From: DATFVJ01 sp035517695
GTDB lineage: Bacteria > Actinomycetota > Actinomycetes > Streptosporangiales > Streptosporangiaceae
NCBI GenBank assembly: GCA_035517695.1
Contig: DATIYI010000282.1
Coordinates: forward strand, 1 to 64,000
Length of the DNA: 64,000 nucleotides
Reading direction: 5' to 3'
Shown here: one piece after another, positions 16,671 through 24,267 of the stretch
Numbering within the stretch: position 1 is the stretch's first letter
Layout: each line of letters begins with the position of its first letter
Position numbers and translations under genes: made by a program
The notes under the pieces: generated by a model
What the model was told of the DNA's origin: nothing
What the model saw: only the letters and a program-made list of their open reading frames with translations
Databases searched by the model: none

Positions 16671-17237
16671 CTATGGCGTGCGTACCTGGCCATCAAACCC
16701 AGCCTCGGCGTCGGCACGTCCTTCTTCCGTCTCTGCGGCAGCGAAGGCGGCATCGTCGAGATCCGCTTCCATTCTCTCCTTGTTTCGCCGCACGGCTACC
16801 GCGGTGATCGCGCCGATCGTGGCCGCAAGGAATGCCACGCCGCCTATTAGCTTGGGCCAGCGCCGTTTGGGCTGGTCCGACTTGGCGAGCGCCTTGCTGC
16901 GCTGCGCGCTCACCTGTTGCGACGCCGCGAGCGCCCGTCGCCGTGCCCTGCGTCCGAGCTCCTTCAGTTCCTCCGGCGCAGGCTGCAGCCGCTGGGCAGT
17001 CACCTGAAGGGCAGCCGACACCTTGGGCGCAACGTTCTCCTGAACGCTGCTTGCAGCTTGTTCGACGCGCGGCGCTGCCCACGCACGCGCGTCATGGATC
17101 CGGTGTGCCGCATTATCCCGCGCGCTCTTCGCCACCGGCGCGAGTTGCTGCGCTGCCTGTTGTGCAGCCTGGCGCGCGCGCTCAACTGCGGCGGGCGACA
17201 CGGTCTCGTCGTGTCGGTTCTTGGTTATCAGCGACAT
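16671..17237 (-). CDS. DUF5324 family protein
   Basis: 188 residues: a long Ala/Gln/Arg-rich helical region (ARQAAQQAAQQLAPVAKSAR, RIHDARAWAAPRVEQAASSV) likely to form a coiled coil, then a membrane helix near residue 130 (LIGGVAFLAATIGAITAVAV) and an acidic C-terminal tail. This matches DUF5324, which in Streptomyces also lies next to the peptidyl-prolyl isomerase gene of the origin-proximal cluster. It is divergent from ppiA here. Function is unknown. Confidence 0.75.
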   Translation of the reverse strand: MSLITKNRHDETVSPAAVERARQAAQQAAQQLAPVAKSARDNAAHRIHDARAWAAPRVEQAASSVQENVAPKVSAALQVTAQRLQPAPEELKELGRRARRRALAASQQVSAQRSKALAKSDQPKRRWPKLIGGVAFLAATIGAITAVAVRRNKERMEADLDDAAFAAAETEEGRADAEAGFDGQVRTP

Positions 17238-17419
17238 GTCATCCTCCCGGATTGGCTTTCTGGCAAGCTTCCCGCGTTGGCCTATGCCAACCCTGCCGCG
17301 CGCGGCGGCCTTCCGCCAGTGTCAAGCCTGCATCACCGTGAGTACCCAGCGCCAGGACGGCTGACGCATGCAGTTAGCCAAGAGCGGCAGCACTTGTGCG
17401 CTCGTGGGAGGATGCGGGC

Positions 17420-17956
17420 ATGACAGATGCGCTCATCGCAACGTTGCAGACCAACCACGGCACGATCGTAGTGCGGCTATTTCCCGACCAGGCGCCGAAG
17501 ACGGTGCGCAACTTTACCGAACTCGCCGAGGGTGGGCGGGACTGGAAAGACCCCAGCACCGGCCAGCAAACCACGGCGAAGCTGTACGACGGCACCATCT
17601 TCCATCGGGTGATCCCGGGTTTCATGATCCAGGGCGGGGACCCGCTCGGCACCGGCACGGGCGGACCCGGCTATAAGTTCGCCGACGAGATCCATCCTGA
17701 TCTCGTATTCGACCGCCCCTATCTGCTCGCGATGGCCAACGCCGGTCCCGGCACGAACGGCTCGCAGTTCTTCATCACGGTGGGGCCGACGCCGTGGCTG
17801 AATCGAAAGCACACCATTTTCGGTGAGGTGATCGAGGGCAGCGACGTGGTCGACGGGATCAGCCAGCTAAAAACGGGCCAGCAGGACCGTCCGGTGGAAG
17901 ATGTGGTGCTGGAATCGGTTACCGTTGAGCGTGGCCCAGGCACAACCGCCGGATAG
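17420..17956 (+). CDS. ppiA: Cyclophilin-type peptidyl-prolyl cis-trans isomerase
   Basis: 178 residues from ATG 17420, with GGGAGGA just upstream. Cyclophilin blocks: TNHGTIVVRLFPDQAPKTV, FHRVIPGFMIQGGDP, FADEIHPDL, LAMANAGPGTNGSQFFITV, and TPWLNRKHTIFGEVI. The FHRVIPGFMIQ and NGSQFFIT residues form the catalytic pocket. It has no signal peptide and so acts in the cytoplasm. The equivalent gene sits in the same neighbourhood in mycobacteria and streptomycetes. Its last 26 bp overlap the rhomboid gene. Confidence 0.95.
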   Translation: MTDALIATLQTNHGTIVVRLFPDQAPKTVRNFTELAEGGRDWKDPSTGQQTTAKLYDGTIFHRVIPGFMIQGGDPLGTGTGGPGYKFADEIHPDLVFDRPYLLAMANAGPGTNGSQFFITVGPTPWLNRKHTIFGEVIEGSDVVDGISQLKTGQQDRPVEDVVLESVTVERGPGTTAG

Positions 17957-18842
17957 CAATTTGAACGCCCCCGATACCGACAGCGGCACGGGCAGCGAGT
18001 CCCAGGTTCCGACCTGTTTCCGGCACCCGGGCCGCGAGACGTACGTGTCATGCGTGCGCTGCGGCCGTTACGCCTGCCCGGACTGCCTCCGCAGCGCACC
18101 GGTGGGGCAGCAGTGCGTCGAGTGCGTGCACGAAGGTAGTCGCAGCATCCCGCAGACCCGGACCGTCTTTGGCGGCCGGGTCGCTGCCGCTGCGCGGGTG
18201 ACCTGGGTGCTCGTCGGCCTGAACGTCGCCATTTATCTGGTCGAACTGGCCAACAACAAGATCATCGATTACTTCGCGATGATTGGCGCGGCGCGGGACT
18301 CCGCGCTCGGCGGCCAGTTGATCGGGGTCGCGGACCACCAGTACTACCGGCTCATCACTGGGGCGTTCCTGCACGCCACAACGCCGCTGCACATCCTGTT
18401 CAATATGTGGGCGCTCATCGTCGTGGGCCCAGCGCTCGAGCTCGCGCTCGGCCGCCTGCGTTTCACCGTCGTGTACCTGATGAGCGCCCTGGGCGGCTCG
18501 GTTCTCTTCTACTACCTCGGCGCTCCGAATGTGCTGTCCGTGGGCGCGTCAGGTGCCATCTTCGGCTTGTTCGGAGCGTGGTTCGTGGTGGCCAGGCGCT
18601 TGCGTGTGGACGCCAGGGGGATCCTGGTGCTGATCGGCATCAACTTGGTGATCAGTTTCACGATTCCTGGTATCGCATGGCAAGCGCACGTGGGCGGGCT
18701 CGTCACCGGCGCGGCTCTCGCCGCCGCCTACGCATATGCCCCGCGGAATCAGCGGACGATCGTGCAGGCAGGTGCGACGGTGTTGCTGCTGGCTGTGCTT
18801 GTCCTGGCCACGATCGCCCGCACGCACCAGTTGACCGCCTGA
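17931..18842 (+). CDS. Rhomboid family intramembrane serine protease with B-box-like zinc finger
   Basis: About 303 residues. The N-terminus has a Cys/His zinc-binding region (CFRHPGRETYVSCVRCG, YACPDCLRSAPVGQQCVEC). Six or seven membrane helices follow, with HILFNMWALIVVG, the catalytic Ser in VLSVGASGAIFGLFGAW and the catalytic His in WQAHVGGLVTG, the rhomboid Ser-His pair. It cleaves substrates within the membrane. GTG 17931 overlaps the ppiA end by 26 bp and so the genes are probably co-transcribed. A family member is conserved at this chromosomal position in actinobacteria. Confidence 0.92.
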   Translation: MAQAQPPDSNLNAPDTDSGTGSESQVPTCFRHPGRETYVSCVRCGRYACPDCLRSAPVGQQCVECVHEGSRSIPQTRTVFGGRVAAAARVTWVLVGLNVAIYLVELANNKIIDYFAMIGAARDSALGGQLIGVADHQYYRLITGAFLHATTPLHILFNMWALIVVGPALELALGRLRFTVVYLMSALGGSVLFYYLGAPNVLSVGASGAIFGLFGAWFVVARRLRVDARGILVLIGINLVISFTIPGIAWQAHVGGLVTGAALAAAYAYAPRNQRTIVQAGATVLLLAVLVLATIARTHQLTA

Positions 18843-18877
18843 CCCGCCCTGACCCTATGACGCCCAGCGCCTGTCGC

Positions 18878-18963
18878 CCGTCCACAGGATGTGGATCTCG
18901 CACGCCCGCCTGGCCACTGTGTGAGGCGAGTTATCCACAGGCTGTGGACTGATTTGTGGATCG
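18878..18963. promoter_or_regulatory. Cluster of five DnaA-box-like sites
   Basis: Five 9-mers share the DnaA-box core TCCACA: CCGTCCACA (18878, +), AGATCCACA (18890-18898, -), TTATCCACA (18931-18939, +, the classical consensus), CAGTCCACA (18943-18951, -) and CGATCCACA (18955-18963, -). They lie in the non-coding gap between the convergent rhomboid and crgA genes. A perfect palindrome, TTACAGCTCTGTAA, follows at 18966-18979. Confidence 0.6.
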
Positions 18964-19016
18964 AATTACAGCTCTGTAAGCCGCGAGCCACCCTGGTCTC
19001 GAGCTCAACCCGTGGG

Positions 19017-19050
19017 CCCAGCCCGCAAGCCTGCCCAGCCCGCAAGCCTG
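19017..19050. repeat. 17-bp tandem repeat, two copies
   Basis: CCCAGCCCGCAAGCCTG is present twice in direct contact at 19017-19033 and 19034-19050, in the 3' flank shared by the rhomboid gene and crgA. Confidence 0.85.
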
Positions 19051-19084
19051 CCCGCCAGCGGTGACCGTCAGTAGCCTGGCGTGC

Positions 19085-19333
19085 TCAGCGCCACCGAGTC
19101 GACAGGCCGACGCCGCCGATGATGAAGACGAACCCGACGAGCAAGTTCCAGTTTCCCATCGCGCTCATCAGCGGGATGTTGCCGCTCGTAATGTAGAACA
19201 CGGCGATCCAGGCGAGGCCGAACAGCAGGCAGAACACCATCGTAGGCACCAGCCACCGCGGGCTGACCTTGGCTTTGGCGGATCGTGGCGGCGGCGTGTA
19301 GACCGCCTTCTTGCGTACGCGGGACTTGGGCAC
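19085..19333 (-). CDS. crgA: Cell division protein CrgA
   Basis: 82 residues starting at GTG 19333 (VPKSRVRKKAVYTPPPRSAK) with GGAGAC upstream. Two membrane helices follow: WLVPTMVFCLLFGLAWIAVF and NWNLLVGFVFIIGGVGLSTR. This is the standard CrgA layout. CrgA binds FtsZ, FtsQ, FtsI and PBPs and regulates septum formation in actinobacteria. It lies in the usual position, between the ppiA/rhomboid genes and the pknB cluster. Confidence 0.95.
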   Translation of the reverse strand: MPKSRVRKKAVYTPPPRSAKAKVSPRWLVPTMVFCLLFGLAWIAVFYITSGNIPLMSAMGNWNLLVGFVFIIGGVGLSTRWR

Positions 19334-19655
19334 TGTCGTCTCCTGGTTGGTCCTGTCGGTAAGGGTAGTTGCTACTGGCTGTGGATAGGGGCGATCGGCG
19401 GATAGGCGGATCGGCGCGGACGAGCTCTTCCCACCGAGCGCTTCCCACCGCTCGAGCATTTACCTGAGCGCGACGGCTCGTGTACGCTCTGTATGCGGCA
19501 GGTCATTCTCGCAGACTGCGGAGCCATTACTTGAGCGCTTGCGGGCTTGGCACGCGGCAAGGCACACGGTGGGAACCCTCAGCAGGATCACGGCCAGCCC
19601 AGCGAACCGGGTTTCGCTGGGTCGTCAAAAAGTTGCGTTAGCGGTGGTCTCATAA
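19334..19655. other. Divergent promoter region between crgA and the sortase gene
   Basis: 322 bp without a supported gene. It should hold the promoters of both divergent genes, but I see no site I can assign with confidence. Confidence 0.4.
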
Positions 19656-20312
19656 GTGCGAAACTCCCTGCGCGTCTTCGGAGAGCTTTGCCTCACCCTC
19701 GGCGCGATCACGTTCCTGTTTGTCGGTTACCTGATATGGGGAACCGGCATTCAAGCAAGCCGTGCACAGCACGCCTTTACCAGCCAACTGAACCGCCAAT
19801 GGCGCGGGCCAGTTGTCCGGGCCTACTCCAGCCATCCCCTTCGCGACGCCATTCACCCCGTCCTCGGCAAGCCCTTCGCATTCATCGAGATCCCGCGCCT
19901 TGGCAGGCACTGGCGTTTCGCGGTTGTCGAAGGCACGGGCCTGCCGCAACTCGCTCTTGGGCCCGGTCACGTGCCAGGCACCGCGCTGCCTGGCCGGATT
20001 GGAAACTTCGCCATCGCCGCCCACCGGGTCACTGCGGGCAACCCCTTCTACCACCTGCCATTGCTTACAGTGGGTGATCGCGTGCTTATCGTTACCAGAG
20101 TCAACAGATACGAATACCGGGTCACAAGCAAGCGGGAGGTGCTTCCTACGGACACCAGCGTCCTCGATCCCGTGCCGGGTCATCCGCACGTACGGCCACG
20201 GCAACGGATGATCACTCTCATCACGTGTGACCCGCCATGGACGGGCACGCATCGGATCATCGTGTTCGGGCGGCTGGCCAGCGCGCAGCCACGGCATGCG
20301 GTCGCGGGCTGA
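19656..20312 (+). CDS. Class E sortase
   Basis: 218 residues from GTG 19656. An N-terminal membrane anchor (LCLTLGAITFLFVGYLIWG) is followed by the sortase barrel. Catalytic His in NFAIAAHRVT, catalytic Cys in MITLITCDPPW (the TLxTC motif), and Arg in GTHRIIVFGRL. Class E sortases of actinobacteria cleave LAXTG-type signals and attach proteins to the cell wall. A class E sortase near crgA and pknB is seen in streptomycetes. The ribosome binding site is weak. Confidence 0.92.
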   Translation: MRNSLRVFGELCLTLGAITFLFVGYLIWGTGIQASRAQHAFTSQLNRQWRGPVVRAYSSHPLRDAIHPVLGKPFAFIEIPRLGRHWRFAVVEGTGLPQLALGPGHVPGTALPGRIGNFAIAAHRVTAGNPFYHLPLLTVGDRVLIVTRVNRYEYRVTSKREVLPTDTSVLDPVPGHPHVRPRQRMITLITCDPPWTGTHRIIVFGRLASAQPRHAVAG

Positions 20313-20315
20313 GCC

Positions 20316-20474
20316 GTGTATGAGTGGCTGTGGCGCCGACTACCTGGCGGCTTGGGCAGCAAGGTCGTCTCGTTCCTACTGATCGTCGCACTCGTCGCCG
20401 CCGTGCTCTGGTACTTCGTATTCCCATGGGCCGCACTGCACCTGCCCATCGACCGGGTGGGCGTAATCGGCTAG
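20316..20474 (+). CDS. Small single-pass membrane protein downstream of the sortase
   Basis: A GTG at 20316, three bases after the sortase stop, opens a 52-codon frame: VYEWLWRRLPGGLG, a strong hydrophobic helix (VVSFLLIVALVAAVLWYFVF) and a short external tail PWAALHLPIDRVGV. The spacing implies translation with the sortase. Similar small proteins (W-W-R-R-L-P-G start, F-P-W after the helix) occur next to class E sortases in other actinobacteria. Its function is unknown. Confidence 0.7.
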   Translation: MYEWLWRRLPGGLGSKVVSFLLIVALVAAVLWYFVFPWAALHLPIDRVGVIG

Positions 20475-20553
20475 CACCAGCCGACCAGCCGTAACCGGCT
20501 AGCGCTAGCAGCGGTCGGCTTGCACAGTCGGCCAGCGGCCCCGCCCAGCACGG

Positions 20554-20640
20554 GTGGCCAGCGCAGCCCAGCAGGCCCGGCCAGAGCAGGCCCGGCCAGC
20601 ACCCCCGGCCAGAGCAGCCCCGGCCAGCGCAGCCCAGGTC
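20554..20640. repeat. Degenerate GC-rich tandem repeat
   Basis: The word CCCGGCCAG recurs at spacings of 13 to 15 bp, alternating with AGCAG, between the convergent ends of the small membrane protein gene and pknB. Confidence 0.6.
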
Positions 20641-20664
20641 GGCAGTGAAGGTCAGCAGCCGCGC

Positions 20665-22449
20665 TCACTGCAGGGGCGGGCTCTGCCCCTGCGTCGGACC
20701 CTGTCCGGTCGGCGTAGTCGTAACTGTAGGCGTGGGTGTCGTCGTCGATGTTGGCGTCGGCGACGATGACGTGGGCGGTGTGGTCGGCGGGGCGGGCTGT
20801 ACGTAGATCTTGACGGTGGCACCCGGCGTCAACGTGGTGCCACCTTGCGGGTTCTGTGCGTACACCGTGCCTACGGCAGCGCTGGAAGGGCCAGGGGTCT
20901 GGACCACGCTCACCTGGAAACCCTGCCCTTGCAAGATGTTCTTCGCTGTATTGACCGGCTCGTTGATCACCGATTGAACGGTCGTACCGCCGCTGGAGAC
21001 CTCGAGGACCACGGTGGCGTTCTGGTTGACCGAGGCGCCGCCGACGGGCGTCTGGTTCACCACCGTCCCGGCCGGTTTGATCGACTGCACCGTCTTGATT
21101 TCGGGGTTGAGTCCGGCGGCCGTCAGCTTGCTCTGCGCCGTGGCCGAGTCATCGCCCACCACGTCAGGCACCGTCACCTGACTCTGGCCGCCCGAGACGA
21201 CGACCTTCACAACGGAGTTGGCCGCGAGCAGGGAGCCGGCAGACGGGCTGGTACTGATGACATGATCCTTCTGCACGGTCGCTGACGTCTGGTTGACCAC
21301 TTGCGGTTGCAGATGGTTCGCCACGATCTGCTTCTCCGCCTGGCTCAAGGCCAATCCGGTCACGTCGGGCACCGCGTACTTCTTGCCGCCTCCGGCCAGC
21401 AGGAAATAGGCGACGGCGGCGACGGTGCCGAGCACGAGCACGGCGAACAGCACCCAGAGCAATGCGCGGCGGCTCCTGCCGCCTTTCGGCGGCTCTTCGG
21501 GCGGGCCGTACTGGTAACCAGGTATCGCGCTGGTCGGCGGCGCCACCATGGTCGCGCCACCCATCCGCTGGTTGTGCTGCAGCATCTCGGTCGGCGGCGC
21601 AGAGACGGGCATGCCCGACATCGCACGCTGAATGTCGGCGCGCATCTCGGCGGCGTTCTGATAGCGGTCAGCCGGGCTCTTGGCCATGGCCTTGAGCACG
21701 ATCGCGTCCGCCCAGCGTGGTATCTCAGGGTCGACTTGCGACGGCGGCACCGGATTCTCGCGGACATGCTGGTAGGCGATCGCCACTGGCGAGTCACCAC
21801 TGAACGGCGGCTGGCCGGTGAGCAGTTCGTACAGCAGGCAGCCGGTTGAATACAGGTCGCTGCGGGCATCCACCCGTTCGCCCCGCGCCTGCTCGGGTGA
21901 CAGATACTGCGCGGTGCCTATCACCTGGGCGGTCTGGGTCATGGTGACCTGGCTGTCGCTCAGCGCGCGGGCGATGCCGAAGTCCATGACCTTCACGTCG
22001 CCTGTGCGCGTCAGCATGACGTTCGCCGGCTTGATGTCGCGGTGCACGATGCCGTTGCGGTGGCTGTAGTCGAGGGCCCGCAGGACACCGTCAACGATCT
22101 CCAGCGCCCGTTCTGGTAGCAGCCGGCGGTCGTCACGGAGCAGGTCGCGCAGGGTACGACCGTCGACGTACTCCATCACGATGTACGGGACCGTGATCGG
22201 GCCCACCAGGTCCTCGCCGGTGTCGTAGACCGCGATGATCGACGGGTGGTTGAGTGAGGCCGCTGACTGGGCCTCACGGCGGAAACGCGCCTGGAACGTC
22301 TGGTCGCGTGCAAGGTCGTCACGCAGCGTCTTGATAGCGACGATTCGGTCCAGGCGAAGGTCACGCGCACGGTAGACCTCGGCCATGCCGCCGCGCCCGA
22401 CGACCCCGTCGAGTTCGTAGCGGCCACCGAGGAGCCGGGGCTGAGTCAT
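20665..22449 (-). CDS. pknB: Serine/threonine protein kinase PknB with PASTA domains
   Basis: 594 residues. The kinase domain is at residues 11-270: glycine loop VGRGGMAEVYRARD, Lys40, HRDIKPANV, DFGIAR, and an activation loop with several Thr (VTMTQTAQVIGTAQYLSPEQ). A membrane helix follows near residue 335 (ALLWVLFAVLVLGTVAAVAY), then three PASTA repeats (YAVPDVTGLALSQAEKQIV and VTVPDVVGDDSATAQSKLT, the third without VPDV), then a Thr/Pro tail. PASTA kinases sense peptidoglycan/lipid II and phosphorylate growth and division proteins. Chosen start: ATG 22449 (MTQPRLLGGRYEL). It is last in the operon, 75 bp after pknA. The PASTA number is below the usual four. Confidence 0.95.
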   Translation of the reverse strand: MTQPRLLGGRYELDGVVGRGGMAEVYRARDLRLDRIVAIKTLRDDLARDQTFQARFRREAQSAASLNHPSIIAVYDTGEDLVGPITVPYIVMEYVDGRTLRDLLRDDRRLLPERALEIVDGVLRALDYSHRNGIVHRDIKPANVMLTRTGDVKVMDFGIARALSDSQVTMTQTAQVIGTAQYLSPEQARGERVDARSDLYSTGCLLYELLTGQPPFSGDSPVAIAYQHVRENPVPPSQVDPEIPRWADAIVLKAMAKSPADRYQNAAEMRADIQRAMSGMPVSAPPTEMLQHNQRMGGATMVAPPTSAIPGYQYGPPEEPPKGGRSRRALLWVLFAVLVLGTVAAVAYFLLAGGGKKYAVPDVTGLALSQAEKQIVANHLQPQVVNQTSATVQKDHVISTSPSAGSLLAANSVVKVVVSGGQSQVTVPDVVGDDSATAQSKLTAAGLNPEIKTVQSIKPAGTVVNQTPVGGASVNQNATVVLEVSSGGTTVQSVINEPVNTAKNILQGQGFQVSVVQTPGPSSAAVGTVYAQNPQGGTTLTPGATVKIYVQPAPPTTPPTSSSPTPTSTTTPTPTVTTTPTGQGPTQGQSPPLQ

Positions 22450-22524
22450 ATCTCGCACTTTTCCTTGCCGTCCTGCGTCTTCTTCATCCCAGCGATCCCC
22501 AGCGCTCGGCGTGTCACGGCGAGC

Positions 22525-24267
22525 CTACGGCGTTGACGAATGCGTCGTGGCCGGTGCCGGTGATGTCGTCGTCGGCGAGGACTTGGGCGTGGGCGTCGGC
22601 GTGGGCGTGGGCGTCAGCCTGGGTGTCGGTGTCGGAGTTGGTGTCAGTGTCAGTGTTGGTGTCGGCGTCGGGCTGGCCGACACCGACGGGCTCGGCGTCG
22701 GCACGAAGGTCGGGCTCGGCGGCGCTGCCGAGGTGGTGATGGGGACGACTGCCTGCTGGGTCGGTGCAGGGGTGTTCCGCACGACCTGGGGGGCGCGGTG
22801 AGTGGGGTGCGGGCTCGCGCTCGTCGACGGGCTTGCGGACCCGCCGGCGTCCCCCGCGTGGTTATCGTTCAGCATCAACGCCGTGGTTACTCCGCCCACT
22901 CCCAGAATGGCAACGCTGAGCGCGGCCACCATGATGGCGCGCCGGCGAACTGGCTGACGTCGCGCACGCGGCAGCCGTTCGGGATCATTAACTGGTAGCT
23001 GCGTCGTGGCGCTGTCATGCAGCCGGGGATTGGTCGCCGGGTCGTCCGCGAACCATGCTGCCGTGTCCTCGGACGTCACGTCAGCCAGGCCAGGGCCTGG
23101 CGTTGTGGGCATCGCGTCGCACAGGAAGTTAGCTCGATCGGCCACCGCTTGCGCGCTGGCGGGCCGGTCCTCAGGCCGTTTGGCGAGCATCCGCATCACC
23201 ATGTCGCTCACCAGCGGAGGAACGCTCGGTGGCAGGGGCGGCGGCACATCACGCACGTGTGCGAGGGCGAGCGCGATCAGGGCATCCGCGGCAAACGGCG
23301 GCGCGCCAGCGAGGCACTCGTAGGCGACGACACCCAGCGAGTAGACATCGGACGCATGTGTCACCCGCAGCCCGCTCGCCTGCTCCGGCGACACGTACTG
23401 CGCGGTGCCCATGACCATTCCGGTCTGGGTGAGGTGACCGGCCTGGGCGGCCTGAACGGCCCTGGCGATACCGAAGTCCGTGACCTTCACGCGGCCATCG
23501 GCCGTTACCAGGAGATTGCCCGGCTTGATGTCGCGGTGTACGATGCCGGCCGCGTGCGCCGCCTGGAGCGCGCCCGCTGCCTGGCCGATGATGTCCAGTG
23601 TCACCGCGGGAGATAGGCCGCCGGTGCGGGCGAGGATGGCGGAGAGCGGCTCGCCCGGAACCAGTTCCATGACGAGGTAGGCGCCGCCTCGCGAACCGCC
23701 AGCGGTGCGCCCGTCCTGTTGTTCCCCGTAGTCGAAGACCTGCGCGATCCCGGGATGAGACAGCGACGCCGCGTACCGCGCCTCGGCACGGAACCGTGAC
23801 GCGAGCGACTCGTCGCCGATGTACGCGTGCCTGAGCAGCTTGACTGCCACCGGCCGGCCGAGCACCATGTCGGTGCCGCGCCAGACCTCGCCCATGCCGC
23901 CCGTCGCGATCCGCTGCTCAAGCCGGTACCTGGAGCTGAGCATGACACCGACCATGCCGTCAGCGTCACCAGAATCGTCCGTGCGGTCGGGGCCCTCTGA
24001 GTACCGCCGGTCTGCCTCGCCCGCCTCGTCGGCCGGGTACGGGCCGCCCGGGGCGGCGGAGTATCCGTCCATATCGGCAGGGTCCTGGCCGTCCGGATCG
24101 GCGCGGTGTTCCATGCGTGCCCGGACGCCGGGATCGGTGGAGTCCTCGCCCTGAGGTCCGGCTGGGTGCCGCGTCGCCCCTGACCCAACCTGGCCAGGGG
24201 CATGTTGCCAGCCATCCTGACCGCCGGGTCCGGCAGGAGATCCGCTGATTGGACCGGTTCCGCTCAT
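22525..24267 (-). CDS. pknA: Serine/threonine protein kinase PknA with N-terminal extension
   Basis: 580 residues. The kinase domain begins near residue 110 (MLSSRYRLEQRIATGGMGEV) with VAVKLLRHAYIG, HRDIKPGNL, DFGIARAVQ and GTAQYVSPEQASG. A membrane helix lies near residue 440 (AIMVAALSVAILGVGGVTTA), followed by an external Thr/Pro repeat tail with no PASTA domain, as expected for PknA. The first 106 residues are low-complexity and acidic (Gly, Asp, Pro), not part of usual PknA. Start ATG 24267 overlaps the pbpA stop (ATGA), which supports the extended start by translational coupling. Confidence 0.93.
   Translation of the reverse strand: MSGTGPISGSPAGPGGQDGWQHAPGQVGSGATRHPAGPQGEDSTDPGVRARMEHRADPDGQDPADMDGYSAAPGGPYPADEAGEADRRYSEGPDRTDDSGDADGMVGVMLSSRYRLEQRIATGGMGEVWRGTDMVLGRPVAVKLLRHAYIGDESLASRFRAEARYAASLSHPGIAQVFDYGEQQDGRTAGGSRGGAYLVMELVPGEPLSAILARTGGLSPAVTLDIIGQAAGALQAAHAAGIVHRDIKPGNLLVTADGRVKVTDFGIARAVQAAQAGHLTQTGMVMGTAQYVSPEQASGLRVTHASDVYSLGVVAYECLAGAPPFAADALIALALAHVRDVPPPLPPSVPPLVSDMVMRMLAKRPEDRPASAQAVADRANFLCDAMPTTPGPGLADVTSEDTAAWFADDPATNPRLHDSATTQLPVNDPERLPRARRQPVRRRAIMVAALSVAILGVGGVTTALMLNDNHAGDAGGSASPSTSASPHPTHRAPQVVRNTPAPTQQAVVPITTSAAPPSPTFVPTPSPSVSASPTPTPTLTLTPTPTPTPRLTPTPTPTPTPKSSPTTTSPAPATTHSSTP

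Noticed and set aside
18878..18963. The chromosomal oriC itself
   Set aside because: dnaA and dnaN are not in the window and only five sites are present, fewer than in known actinobacterial origins.
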